Shown here: positions 47,829-56,112 of the stretch, piece after piece
Position numbering within the stretch: the first letter of the stretch is position 1
Layout of the letters: every line of letters starts with the position of its first letter
From: Planctomycetota bacterium
Lineage (GTDB): Bacteria; Planctomycetota; Planctomycetia; Pirellulales; Pirellulaceae
Direction of reading: 5' to 3'
Assembly (NCBI GenBank): GCA_014381825.1
Contig: JACNKX010000038.1
Coordinates: 124,001-188,000 of the forward strand
Length of the DNA: 64,000 bases
Position numbers and translations under genes: made by a program
The notes under the pieces: model-generated
Database searches by the model: none
Told to the model about the DNA's origin: nothing
The model's input: only the letters and a program-made list of their open reading frames with translations

Positions 47829-48425
47829 CTACCGGTTAGGATTGCCGTTGCTGCCGCTGTTGCCAGGTGAATCGCTGGTATTGTCAGCGTTACCGCCGGC
47901 GTTTTCGGCATTGTTATGGTTCTCGGAATTTCCAGGCGCGTCGTCATCGCCGTTGCCATGGCCGTTGTCCTTGTGCCCCTTGCTCTTGGACTTCGACTTG
48001 CTCTTGCTCTTCGATTTCGATCGGCTCTTGCTCTTTGACTTCGATTTGCTACGGCTCTTCGATTTCGATCGGCTCTTGCTCTTCGATTTCGATTTGCTAC
48101 GGCTCTTCGATTTCGATCGGCTCTTGCTCTTCGATTTCGATTTGCTACGGCTCTTCGATTTCGATCGGCTCTTGCTCTTCGATTTCGATTTGCTACGGCT
48201 CTTCGATTTCGATCGGCTCTTGCTCTTCGATTTCGATTTGCTACGGCTCTTCGATTTCGATCGGCTCTTGCTCTTCGATTTCGATTTGCTTCCGCTCTTC
48301 GACTTCGAGCCAGAGCCGCTCTTGCTCTTCGAGCCCGAGCCACTGCGACTGCCAGAGCCACCGCCCCAGTGCAATTTACTGGGAGCGATCCGCTCTTCGA
48401 GTCTCTCTAACTTGAAACGTGCCAT
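47829..48425 (-). CDS. LEERIAPS-leader protein with long Lys-Ser/Arg-Ser repeat
   Basis: The protein has 198 residues. ATG 48425 has GGAG upstream. It begins MARFKLERLEERIAPSKLHW, a motif I recall at the N-terminus of many planctomycete exported proteins. A Gly/Ser segment follows, then about 110 residues of alternating Ser with Lys or Arg (residues 31-148), encoded by 48-bp tandem repeats. The last 50 residues are rich in Asn, Asp, Gly, Ser and His. There is no hydrophobic signal peptide, so any export needs a dedicated route. It is the first gene of the cluster with the ParB-like and PqqD-M50-HlyD genes. The opposite strand is also open over the repeat, but this strand has the leader motif and the ribosome site. 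Confidence 0.75.
   Translation of the reverse strand: MARFKLERLEERIAPSKLHWGGGSGSRSGSGSKSKSGSGSKSKSGSKSKSKSKSRSKSKSRSKSKSKSKSRSKSKSRSKSKSKSKSRSKSKSRSKSKSKSKSRSKSKSRSKSKSKSKSRSKSKSRSKSKSKSKSRSKSKSKSKSKSKSKGHKDNGHGNGDDDAPGNSENHNNAENAGGNADNTSDSPGNSGSNGNPNR
48025..48295 (-). repeat. 48-bp tandem repeat array coding KS/RS units
   Basis: Five full units start at 48025, 48073, 48121, 48169 and 48217, with a partial sixth from 48265. Units from 48073 on are essentially identical; the first differs at a few bases. Each unit encodes 16 residues of Ser alternating with Lys or Arg. Sub-repeats of CTCTTCGATTTCGAT within each unit show growth by duplication. Confidence 0.9.
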
Positions 48426-48727
48426 TCTCTCGATTCTCCTAAGAATTGGGGGTTCCCAACACTGAAGGTTGCACACCTGCGCAATCCTCCACCCGCCCTC
48501 CAGACCATCTAGAGGCCGAACGTCTCCAAATGCAGGCGCCGTACCGCTTGGCGTGATGGCCTTTCGTGAGGGGTCCCAACCCATGCACTCTCAACGACTT
48601 ACTGGCGAAGCAGGGAAAGGCCAGCAGTGCGAGACGCGACAGAATGTTGCCCGCGGACAACGGGCTGCGACATCAGACGTTGAGTTAACGCATCAACGCA
48701 GAGTTGCAGCTTGTGAATCAGCCGAGC
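48426..48727. other. intergenic, 302 bases upstream of the KS/RS-repeat gene
   Basis: This lies between the HTTM gene stop and the KS/RS gene start (both minus). Frames run open through it on both strands but lack coding features. It should carry the promoter of the 48425-44674 cluster; none is obvious. Confidence 0.45.
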
Positions 48728-50278
48728 CTATTCGAAGTACCAAGTCCAAAGAACGCGTGTCTCCGGATCTGGAATTGGGTCGCCAGGCGGCGGAGTCACC
48801 TCGATGCGGTGACTCAGTTCAACTCGATGAACTTCGCGCGTCTTATCTTTGACCGCGTTTTGCTCGTTCCAACGCCGCGCGAGCCATTCGCTGAAGTACA
48901 TTCGATGAGCGGCAAAGCCTTCTGTCGTCAGGTTATCGAGATACTTCCGCCAACGTTGCGTGCGATAAGTTGCACTGACGAGAGGCGGTTTGGACCACGG
49001 CAAGGCTTCGTCGAACTCCCACAGGTTTACCTTCGATCCGTCGCGAAGCGTCCCTTCCATCACCAGCCATCCATCTTCTGTTCGCGGCAACGGAGCGAAC
49101 ATGGACCAGTTTTGGTCGAGACCCAGAATGCGAGCTGGTGCATTCCAATTCCGCGACAGCAGACGCGGCTCCCAGTACTTGAAATCGGTTTCTCGTACAT
49201 TCCACATCACCACGTAAACGAGCAGACACGTGACGCCACATTCGACGAGCCAATGCCTTCGGGACGAGGGGGTCTCCGGGCGATTGAACGAGTAACGAGC
49301 GGGCGCAGCGAGCCCTTTGGTCCACCGGACGACCGATTCAATCAGCGGGCTGACGATCCCCGTTCGGCGAGTTGCCCATTCCCAAAACTCGCTTGGAAGA
49401 AACACCAGCCAGCTAACAATACAAATCACCGGAAACAGCCCGATCGTCAAACAAAGGCTGAGCCCAACGTGAAAGGCGACAAATGCCGCCACCACGCCAC
49501 CGCGCCACCATTTGGTAAAGCAAGGCAAGAAAGCGAGTGCCGGGCCTACAATCTCGAACCACAACGAGAACCCGGTCAAGAATTGCATCGTCACTGGGTA
49601 CTGCCGAACCCAGAGTCCAGCTCGGGTGATAAAAGCGTCGCAGTTGAGCGCGTAGTACACCGCCGAGTAATCACCCGTCCAAGGCGAAGTCATGTCGTCC
49701 AACGACTTCATTTTGAAGACCGTCGAGAACCAATACATCATGCACAACTGAAGCAGCAGGGCGACGGACGCCATCGAGATAACTCGCGTCGGTGATTGAT
49801 GCTCCTTCCCAGCTCGCCACGCATCGACGCTGAATCGGGCTCCGAGCGGGAGAAACAAGCTCCACAGCAACATCGAACGCAATAGCACGTCACCGCTGTT
49901 CAGGATGATTGGGTTTCGCCCATCCAACGACATCAGCAAGATCCAGCTGACAATAGCGGCCAACCGCGTGCGGTATCCGATCATCAACCAGCTCGCAAAA
50001 ATCGCAGCCAACAGCATCAAGGCGAGTTGCGCCCAATACTCGCCGCTCATCAGATGCAGCGACCAAGTATGGCGAAAACCAAACTGGTCACCGGCTTCAA
50101 GGATGTCGATTCGTCCGGTACGCGGCAAAACACCGGCATCTGTAAAATAGGCGGTGATCTCTTGCCCGCGATACCACAGGTCGAGCAACAACACGCCCGC
50201 CGCGCCAATTCGAAAAGCCGCCAGCGACCTCAAGTCCACGCCAAACAGCTCGATTGTTTTCTCGGCAAGACGATTCAT
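48728..50278 (-). CDS. HTTM-domain integral membrane protein
   Basis: The protein has 516 residues from ATG 50278; an in-frame start at 50350 would add 24 residues without features. About nine membrane segments are present. The HTTM domain (related to vitamin K-dependent gamma-carboxylase) is suggested by the start GVDLRSLAAFRIGAAGVLLLDLWYR, given as a landmark, then PIILNSGDVLLRSMLLWSLFLPLG, LQLCMMYWFSTVFK and GLDQNWSMFAP in the C-terminal soluble part. Bacterial HTTM proteins have no settled function, and the carboxylase catalytic Lys has not been checked. It may be in the same transcription direction as the KS/RS cluster but ends 302 bases before it. Confidence 0.82.
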   Translation of the reverse strand: MNRLAEKTIELFGVDLRSLAAFRIGAAGVLLLDLWYRGQEITAYFTDAGVLPRTGRIDILEAGDQFGFRHTWSLHLMSGEYWAQLALMLLAAIFASWLMIGYRTRLAAIVSWILLMSLDGRNPIILNSGDVLLRSMLLWSLFLPLGARFSVDAWRAGKEHQSPTRVISMASVALLLQLCMMYWFSTVFKMKSLDDMTSPWTGDYSAVYYALNCDAFITRAGLWVRQYPVTMQFLTGFSLWFEIVGPALAFLPCFTKWWRGGVVAAFVAFHVGLSLCLTIGLFPVICIVSWLVFLPSEFWEWATRRTGIVSPLIESVVRWTKGLAAPARYSFNRPETPSSRRHWLVECGVTCLLVYVVMWNVRETDFKYWEPRLLSRNWNAPARILGLDQNWSMFAPLPRTEDGWLVMEGTLRDGSKVNLWEFDEALPWSKPPLVSATYRTQRWRKYLDNLTTEGFAAHRMYFSEWLARRWNEQNAVKDKTREVHRVELSHRIEVTPPPGDPIPDPETRVLWTWYFE

Positions 50279-50463
50279 AGCGAGTGTTGTAAACTGACGA
50301 ACGGCGGCATGTCTTAGAGTCTCCCCGCAATGCACGTACACAACGGCCAAAGTTTCTCCTCTTTAGCGTAGATCATTCCGAGTCGTTTCGCCGGGGAATG
50401 CTATGGTTTCAATGGAGCAAGCGTTGACTACTGCGTCTCGATGTTTCTGCCGGCATAATCGAC

Positions 50464-50946
50464 ATGAACCGATCATCACGAAAGAGACGAACTAGCCAAG
50501 TTCGCGGATTCACGTTCGCCGAGCTAGTCATCGTCGTGTTGGTTCTCTCGATTATGGCGGCAGTCGCCGTTCCAAAATATTCCGATTCCATGGACCAGTA
50601 TCGTGTCGAGGCTGCGGCATTGCGTATCACGGCAGATCTCGCACTGGCTCGGAAACACGCGCAGGCGACGTCCGCTTCGCAGACGGTCCAGTTCACCGTG
50701 AGCACGGACAAGTATGTCTTGGTTGGAATGGATGACCCGGACCACTCAACGGACGAGTACGAGATAGACCTGAGTCGCACGGGCTACCCAGCGGAACTGA
50801 CACTTGTCGATTTGGTAGGCGGTGATTCCGTGACGTTCGACCAGTACGGAAAGCCGGACGTAGGAGGTTCGGTCACCGTCGTGGCTGGTGATGAAGAGCG
50901 GACAGTCACCATCGACGCGACCACTGGAAAGGCGAGTGTCAATTGA
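50464..50946 (+). CDS. type IV pilin-like pseudopilin (GspH/FimT type)
   Basis: The protein has 160 residues. A basic leader ends at RG, followed by FTFAELVIVVLVLSIMAAVAVP, the class III prepilin signal with cleavage after Gly and Glu at mature position 5. The globular part (RITADLALARKHAQATS) fits GspH/FimT minor pseudopilins. It is the first gene of a four-gene operon: its TGA overlaps the next ATG by one base. It would be processed by a prepilin peptidase that is not in this window and would join a type II secretion or type IV pilus-like fibre. The three following genes look like the matching minor subunits. Confidence 0.9.
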   Translation: MNRSSRKRRTSQVRGFTFAELVIVVLVLSIMAAVAVPKYSDSMDQYRVEAAALRITADLALARKHAQATSASQTVQFTVSTDKYVLVGMDDPDHSTDEYEIDLSRTGYPAELTLVDLVGGDSVTFDQYGKPDVGGSVTVVAGDEERTVTIDATTGKASVN

Positions 50947-52007
50947 TGCGGAAGCACGACGCACAGACGCCGGGTCCAGCGCACGGCTTTACCTTACTTG
51001 AACTCATGGTGAGCGTCGTTGCCTCGTCGCTCCTGATGGTGGGACTCATGTCCGCGCTGTTCATTGCCTCTTCTTCGCTGGATGGTACAGGTGACGTAAA
51101 ACGTCGTAACGAGGGATCTGAAGTTCTCGCGGAGGTGCTGCGAGATCTAAGACTTGCGAAAACTTTTACCGAGAAAACGGCGAACGCAGTTACGTTCACG
51201 GTTCCCGACCGAGATGGCGACACTTTTCCTGAAACCATTCGTTACTCATGGACCGGCACGGCGGGCGCGCCGCTGCTCTATGAATACAACGGCGGCCCGG
51301 CGGCCACGATCGCCGAGGACGTGCATGAGTTTGATCTCAGCTTTCTGGAGCGATCGATGGGAGGTGGCAGTGGGGCGGTCTTTCAAGAATTCACCGAAGC
51401 CTCCGAATCGTCGAACGTTATTTCTCTTGCGATCGACGTACCACCTGGAACGGCGGATGATGATCTGTTGATTGCCGCCGTCGTTACGGACGGTAACACG
51501 GTTGGCGACCTGATTCCTCCTGCGGGATGGACGGAACTCGTGATTGGTCACAGGTCGAGCAAAGTTACGTTAGGGGTTTGGTGGAAATTGGCGTCTAGCG
51601 AAGCGGGAACGTATCAATTCGATTGGGCATCCGGCGAGCAGGCGTACGGATGGGTCATGCGGTTCACTGGGCACGACCCACTCGCGCCAATTAACGCCAT
51701 GACAGACGACAAAGAAACGTCGGCAACACCGACTTCGAGCGCTGTGGTGTCGACGGTCGACAACGCACTGATTCTGCGGATCGGAGGCTTCGATGATGAC
51801 GATATAACCATCGACGCACCAGGGCTGGCAGATCATACGGCGATCACGGCGGACCGGAGCGGCACGGGACTGGAAAGCTGTTCAGGCGCGGCGGGTTACG
51901 TCGTACAACCTCTTGCTGGCAGTAGCGGCACTTCCGCCTTCAGCCTCACTTCATCAGAAGAGGCGGTTGTGGTTACGATCGCGATCGCTCCCGGAACTAG
52001 CCCGTAA
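50946..52007 (+). CDS. pseudopilin (GspJ-like N-terminus) fused to beta-sandwich-like domain
   Basis: The protein has 353 residues. ATG 50946 overlaps the preceding stop (TGATG). The prepilin signal is HGFTLLELMVSVVASSLLMVG. Residues about 45-135 fit a GspJ-type pseudopilin body (EVLAEVLRDLRLAKTF). From about 140 to the end comes a domain not usual in pseudopilins, with VPPGTADDDLLIAAVV, PPAGWTELV, LGVWWKLAS, YGWVMRFTGHDP and ILRIGGFDDDDI. I recall this pattern in phage- and surface-associated proteins, probably a jelly-roll-like fold. It replaces the normal short C-terminus and could display a binding module at the pseudopilus tip. Function not established. Confidence 0.82.
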   Translation: MRKHDAQTPGPAHGFTLLELMVSVVASSLLMVGLMSALFIASSSLDGTGDVKRRNEGSEVLAEVLRDLRLAKTFTEKTANAVTFTVPDRDGDTFPETIRYSWTGTAGAPLLYEYNGGPAATIAEDVHEFDLSFLERSMGGGSGAVFQEFTEASESSNVISLAIDVPPGTADDDLLIAAVVTDGNTVGDLIPPAGWTELVIGHRSSKVTLGVWWKLASSEAGTYQFDWASGEQAYGWVMRFTGHDPLAPINAMTDDKETSATPTSSAVVSTVDNALILRIGGFDDDDITIDAPGLADHTAITADRSGTGLESCSGAAGYVVQPLAGSSGTSAFSLTSSEEAVVVTIAIAPGTSP

Positions 52008-52027
52008 AGGAAGAACAGCCATCGAGG

Positions 52028-52684
52028 ATGCCCATGCCCACACAATTCAATAGGACACGACATCACCGTTGCGGAAGCAGCATGACGGAAGTTGTCATGG
52101 CGACGTTGATCGTTGGTCTAATGTTGGTTCCGGCCATGAATAACGTCGGAGCCTCGCTACGATCGCGCATCGCCAACGTCGAGTTACATGATGGTCGAGC
52201 TTTGGCGCAACAGTTGATGACTGAAGCGCTCCAGGCACGGTACGAAGATCCCCAACTTGCCGGCGAACCGATTGGCACTGACTCGGGGGAAGGGATTTCG
52301 ACACGTGAGGACTGGGACGATGTGGATGACTACGACACTTGGAGCAAGAGCCCGCCGGAGGATAAGAGCGGCAACGTGCTGACTAGCTATCACGGTTGGA
52401 CACGTAGTGTGACCGCGGATTGGGTCAATAAGAACGACCCTCATGCCATCATAGGAACGGATCAAGGGCTGAAGAGAATCACCGTTTCCGCAACTTCGCC
52501 CAGCGGTGCGCTGACAACCCTTATCGCGTTACGATCAAGTGCGGGCGTCATGGAACAGGAGCCGGTCGGTTCTGGCGAGGTCACCTACCTAACGTGGGCC
52601 GACTGTAAACTCCAAATCGGAGACAGTTCCGATGTAGGCGTATCGGGTGGAGTCAACATCATCAATCACGCCGAGAGCCCTTAA
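52028..52684 (+). CDS. pseudopilin (GspI-like)
   Basis: The protein has 218 residues from ATG 52028 (ATG 52034 also possible). The prepilin-like signal is RCGSSMTEVVMATLIVGLMLVP: cleavage after Gly leaves Ser at position 1 instead of the usual Phe/Met, with Glu kept at position 5. The body includes RALAQQLMTEALQARYED, typical of the helix and amphipathic part of GspI/PilV-like subunits, and a later beta-rich part (LKRITVSATSPSGALTTLIAL). It lies third in the pseudopilin operon, 20 bases after the previous stop and 1 base before the next start. Confidence 0.85.
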   Translation: MPMPTQFNRTRHHRCGSSMTEVVMATLIVGLMLVPAMNNVGASLRSRIANVELHDGRALAQQLMTEALQARYEDPQLAGEPIGTDSGEGISTREDWDDVDDYDTWSKSPPEDKSGNVLTSYHGWTRSVTADWVNKNDPHAIIGTDQGLKRITVSATSPSGALTTLIALRSSAGVMEQEPVGSGEVTYLTWADCKLQIGDSSDVGVSGGVNIINHAESP

Positions 52685-52685
52685 A

Positions 52686-53156
52686 ATGAGATACGCCTCA
52701 ACTCTCAGTCGAGATAACCGCTGCCGACCACGTCAGCGTCGCGGAACCATCTACGTCGCGGTCCTTGGCGTGGCAGTCATTCTGACGATCATTGGCATGA
52801 TGTCCGTCTCGCTAATACGAATCAATCGACGCGCCGCGACAGCTGGCTTCGATTTGACGGAGGCAACGCTTCTTGCGCAGTCAGCGATTGAACAATCGAT
52901 GGCGAAGCTCACGGATGCTCCCGCTTGGCGTACTGCCTATACTCACGATACTTGGGAGGTGCCGATAACTTGCGGTGCAGGTTTGTTCCAGTGGAAGCTC
53001 GTTGCCAACTCGGGCGATCTCGCGTCGCCCTCGAACGGAGCCGTAAAGATCGTAGGTCGTGGAACGGTTAACGATGCCGTTCAAGAATTCTCCGTTTACA
53101 TCGAGAATGGCTCCCCTGGTGCCGACATCGTTCCAGCCACTTGGACGATCGAATAA
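52686..53156 (+). CDS. pilus-assembly-like protein (PilX/GspK-like N-terminus)
   Basis: The protein has 156 residues. ATG 52686 lies one base after the preceding stop; an open frame extends upstream into that gene. The N-terminus is basic, then RRGTIYVAVLGVAVILTIIGM, a membrane helix like the first helix of PilX/GspK proteins but without a clean prepilin Glu at position 5. The next region (DLTEATLLAQSAIEQSMAKL) matches the helix typical of PilX/GspK. At 156 residues it is much shorter than GspK (about 300). It is the last gene of the operon and is probably the tip-complex partner of the three pseudopilins. Confidence 0.8.
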   Translation: MRYASTLSRDNRCRPRQRRGTIYVAVLGVAVILTIIGMMSVSLIRINRRAATAGFDLTEATLLAQSAIEQSMAKLTDAPAWRTAYTHDTWEVPITCGAGLFQWKLVANSGDLASPSNGAVKIVGRGTVNDAVQEFSVYIENGSPGADIVPATWTIE

Positions 53157-53297
53157 TCATCGGGACTTGCTAGTGACTCCTCGATCGGCTAGTTCAACAT
53201 CCGCTCCCCCGTCGATGAGACAGGTTGCTGGCCTGCACACTCGGACGTTATGATCCGTTTGGCTTTCCCTTTCGAAGCGCGTAACGGAACTTGCATC

Positions 53298-54320
53298 ATG
53301 CCTCGCCACAAACCTAATCGTCGTCGTTTCCTGCAACAAAGCACTGTCACAACGGCCGCGGTTGTGTCCGCAGGTTTCGCGCATTCGAGGCCTGCAACCG
53401 CGGCTGACTATTCTGCGTTGAGTACGGATGACTATCTTGGTCCTGTCGAAGTCTTGGCAAAGGTGGAAGATGAGACGATCTTTACCGAGGGGCCAGCCGC
53501 GGCACCAGACGGAAACGTCCTGTTCACGAACGTTCCCGTTAGCAAGATCTTGAAGTGGGATCCACGCACGAAGCAGTTGTCGGTATTTCGAGAGAATTCG
53601 AATGAGACCAATGGATTGTACTTCGCGCCGGACGGCAGCTTGCTCGCGTGCGAAGGCGGAACAGCTCGCGTGACCAGGACCGATGCAAAGACGGGCGAGA
53701 TTGAAGTACTCGCGGAAGGTTACAAAGGCAAACGCTTAGCGAAGCCGAATGACTTATGCATGGACGGTCAGGGCCGTATCTATTTCACTTCACGATCCGC
53801 CAACGAAGATCCAGAGGGCGAGAACCTCAAGGCGGTTTACCGCATCGATCCCGATGGTTCGCTTCACCAGATATTGGCCTGGCCGGACATTCACATGCCC
53901 AACGGCATCGTGACTTCGCCGGACAACAAGAAACTTTACTTGATCGAAGCTCACCCCGAGGCCGACCATCATCGAGACATCCGCGCTTACGATCTGAACG
54001 CAGACGGAAGTGTCTCAAACGGACGAGTTCTGATAGATTTCTATCCCGGTCGCAGTGGCGATGGGATGTGTATTGATGCCAAAGGAAACCTCTACGTCGC
54101 GGCGGGATTACATAAGACTCGCAAGACGAGCGAAACGCTCGACACCAAACCCGGCATCCACGTCATCTCGCCAGAGGGCAAGTTACTTGCCTATCGCGAG
54201 ACCCCGGAAGACACGATCACGAACTGTACGTTCGGTGGCAAAGATCGAAAGACGCTGTACGTTGCTTGCGGCACGTTGCTGTTGAGCATTCCAACCAAGA
54301 TCGCAGGAAAGCGATCCTAA
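53298..54320 (+). CDS. Tat-exported SMP-30/gluconolactonase family protein
   Basis: The protein has 340 residues. ATG 53298 opens a twin-arginine signal, NRRRFLQQSTVTTAAVV; an upstream in-frame start would add 16 residues before it. The propeller core shows FTEGPAAAPDGNVLFTN, SNETNGLYFAPDGSLLACEGG, KPNDLCMDGQGRIYFTS, MPNGIVTSPDNKKLYL and GDGMCIDAKGNLYVA, matching the metal-binding Glu, Asn and Asp positions. The closest relative in the window is the cytoplasmic-looking protein at 7227, with which it shares the GDGM and FTEGPA signatures. It probably hydrolyses a lactone in the periplasm. Confidence 0.9.
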   Translation: MPRHKPNRRRFLQQSTVTTAAVVSAGFAHSRPATAADYSALSTDDYLGPVEVLAKVEDETIFTEGPAAAPDGNVLFTNVPVSKILKWDPRTKQLSVFRENSNETNGLYFAPDGSLLACEGGTARVTRTDAKTGEIEVLAEGYKGKRLAKPNDLCMDGQGRIYFTSRSANEDPEGENLKAVYRIDPDGSLHQILAWPDIHMPNGIVTSPDNKKLYLIEAHPEADHHRDIRAYDLNADGSVSNGRVLIDFYPGRSGDGMCIDAKGNLYVAAGLHKTRKTSETLDTKPGIHVISPEGKLLAYRETPEDTITNCTFGGKDRKTLYVACGTLLLSIPTKIAGKRS

Positions 54321-54470
54321 CTACCCCGCCCGTCGTGCCCATCTCGGATCGTCGTAGCCATCACTTTCCAAGTGGTCAGCCCCACAAGCACGTCACCGAC
54401 ACACTTACGCCACGGATTCTTAAGCGAAATACGCCGATATGCTCATCACACGAAGAGTGATAGCTACGAA

Positions 54471-55874
54471 TCAGAGCAGCTCTTCGATCGGCTCACCGAA
54501 TGGGAGGATCGGCATCGGGCGACCGCTGTGATCGGGGAACGAGTGTTCTTGATTGATGCCAAGATGGCGATAGACCGTCGACCACAGATCGTTTGGTGTT
54601 AGCGGACGGTCTTGCGGATGTTCGCCTTTCCAATTCGTCGAGCCAACGACTTGTCCGGTTTTCATCCCGCCGCCAGTCACAAGCATCGACATCGCTTGCG
54701 GCCAATGATCTCGCCCAGGCTGCATGACACCGGTTTGCGTCCCAATTGAATTTGAGATGCGTGGCGTGCGACCAAACTCGCCGGTGACGATAACCAAACA
54801 TTTCTTATCGAGCCCGCGATTGTGAACATCTTCGACAAGAGCGGTCACGGCTTGGTCGTAGATCGGAGCACGCGCCTTCAAATCGTCGAACAAGTGACAG
54901 TTGACAGCGTGTGAGTCCCAGTTGTAGACGCCTTGCTTCAATCGCTCGACGCCGGACTGATACGGATTCTCCATGACCATCGTGACGAAGCTCGAGCCCG
55001 CCTCGATCAACCGCCGCGCGAGAAGTGCTCGTTGTCCCCAGGCATGACGACCGTAGCGATCTCGCAGTTCGTCAGGTTCTTGTGAGAGATCAAAGGCATT
55101 GCGTGCTTTGTCGCTGGTCAGCAGATCGACAGCGCGTCGTTGGAAGCTGTCCATCGCCGTCGCAACATCGTCACTTTCGACGTGTTTACGGAAACGATCA
55201 AATTCGCGAAGCAGTTCGGCGCGGTTGTCGAGTCGCTCGGACAGCGACGAGTCGAGCGTTAGATTCTGAACCTTGAAGCCTGGCTCGCTAGGATCGCCAG
55301 GAATGACGAACGGGTGCGTGTCGTTACCGAGGTAAGCGCTGCCGAAGGCAAAGACGTCAATGCCGTGCCGTCCGTTGGCGGCTCCTGAAACATAATTCGG
55401 AACGCCGACATTGCGCCCCTCTCGCGATTTGGCGACGATCGAACCGACCGCCGGGGCATCGTTAATCGTGCCGACGGGCGTCTTCGGCTTGCGACCGGTC
55501 AGAAACCGCTTGTGTCCACCACCGTGATCGGCGAATCCATGCGAGATAGACCGAATCAGCGTGAACTTGTCCGCGATCTTGGCGTGCAACGGAAGTAGTT
55601 CGCAAACGTCAATCCCAGAGACATTAGTGTTGATTGGACGAAAGATGCCTCGATAGTCCGCCGGAGCATCCGGCTTCATATCGTAAGTCTCCATGTGCGA
55701 GGGGCCGCCGGGAAGCCAGATGAAGATGACGGACGTGTCTGGTTCGAGAGAGGATGCACCCGTGGCAGCTCGCGCTTGCATGACGTCGGCTAAGCTCACT
55801 CCACCAACACCAAGCGCGCCGGCTTGAAGGAAGTTGCGTCGAGAAAGGGGGCCGCGACAACGAATCGGCTTCAT
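54471..55874 (-). CDS. Tat-exported DUF1501 protein
   Basis: The protein has 467 residues from ATG 55874, the start of a twin-arginine signal LSRRNFLQAGALGVGG; the frame is open to 55964 upstream without features. DUF1501 landmarks: FIWLPGGPSHMETYDMKPDA, SISHGFADHGGGHKRFLTGR, YGRHAWGQRALLARRLIEAG, VIVTGEFGRTP and RDHWPQAMSMLVTGGGMKTG. The fold is sulfatase/alkaline-phosphatase-like. Many planctomycetes pair DUF1501 with a DUF1549/DUF1553 cytochrome-like protein, but no partner is present here. Its substrate is unknown. It converges with the SMP-30 gene, with 150 featureless bases between. Confidence 0.92.
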   Translation of the reverse strand: MKPIRCRGPLSRRNFLQAGALGVGGVSLADVMQARAATGASSLEPDTSVIFIWLPGGPSHMETYDMKPDAPADYRGIFRPINTNVSGIDVCELLPLHAKIADKFTLIRSISHGFADHGGGHKRFLTGRKPKTPVGTINDAPAVGSIVAKSREGRNVGVPNYVSGAANGRHGIDVFAFGSAYLGNDTHPFVIPGDPSEPGFKVQNLTLDSSLSERLDNRAELLREFDRFRKHVESDDVATAMDSFQRRAVDLLTSDKARNAFDLSQEPDELRDRYGRHAWGQRALLARRLIEAGSSFVTMVMENPYQSGVERLKQGVYNWDSHAVNCHLFDDLKARAPIYDQAVTALVEDVHNRGLDKKCLVIVTGEFGRTPRISNSIGTQTGVMQPGRDHWPQAMSMLVTGGGMKTGQVVGSTNWKGEHPQDRPLTPNDLWSTVYRHLGINQEHSFPDHSGRPMPILPFGEPIEELL

Positions 55875-56026
55875 GCTGAGAATCCAAGGCTGGAATGGGG
55901 ATAGCTGGCGTGACCTGTATTCTGTCGTCGGCACACACAGCCTGTCAATCTGAACCGATTTCACGCCCTCGACGGAATGCGACGCTATCTGCTAAACTCT
56001 GCGGTTTGCATGATTCCCGCCCCGCC

Positions 56027-56088
56027 GTAGTGGTGGCTTCCAGCCGCCATAGTCACGCTCGGATGTGGCGGCTGGAAGCCGCCACTAC
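56027..56088. repeat. near-perfect 24-bp inverted repeat upstream of tpiA
   Basis: Arms 56027-56050 and 56065-56088 pair at 22 of 24 positions around a 14-base loop; the arms contain GGCTTCCAGCCGCC and GGCGGCTGGAAGCC. It lies 24 bases before the tpiA GTG. I recall this GTAGTGGCGGCTTCCAGCCGCC-like motif as dispersed in planctomycete genomes, so a REP/MITE-like repeat is likely. If transcribed it would form a very strong stem-loop in the tpiA leader or act as a terminator or attenuator. Confidence 0.85.
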
Positions 56089-56112
56089 CTAATTCGTACC
56101 AGGAGCCCATTC

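Noticed and set aside
48025-48295. CRISPR array
   Set aside because: The repeats are contiguous with no unique spacers, are in frame within a coding sequence, and no cas genes are nearby.
47842-48465. Long plus-strand frame with Leu-Phe-Asp repeats opposite the KS/RS gene
   Set aside because: It is the antisense reading of the 48-bp repeat, which stays open because the unit length is a multiple of three. It lacks a leader motif and fits no operon, while the minus strand has the LEERIAPS start and a ribosome site.
48704-49795. 363-codon plus-strand frame opposite the HTTM gene
   Set aside because: It is polar and compositionally odd with no motifs, while the minus strand gives a coherent multi-pass membrane protein.
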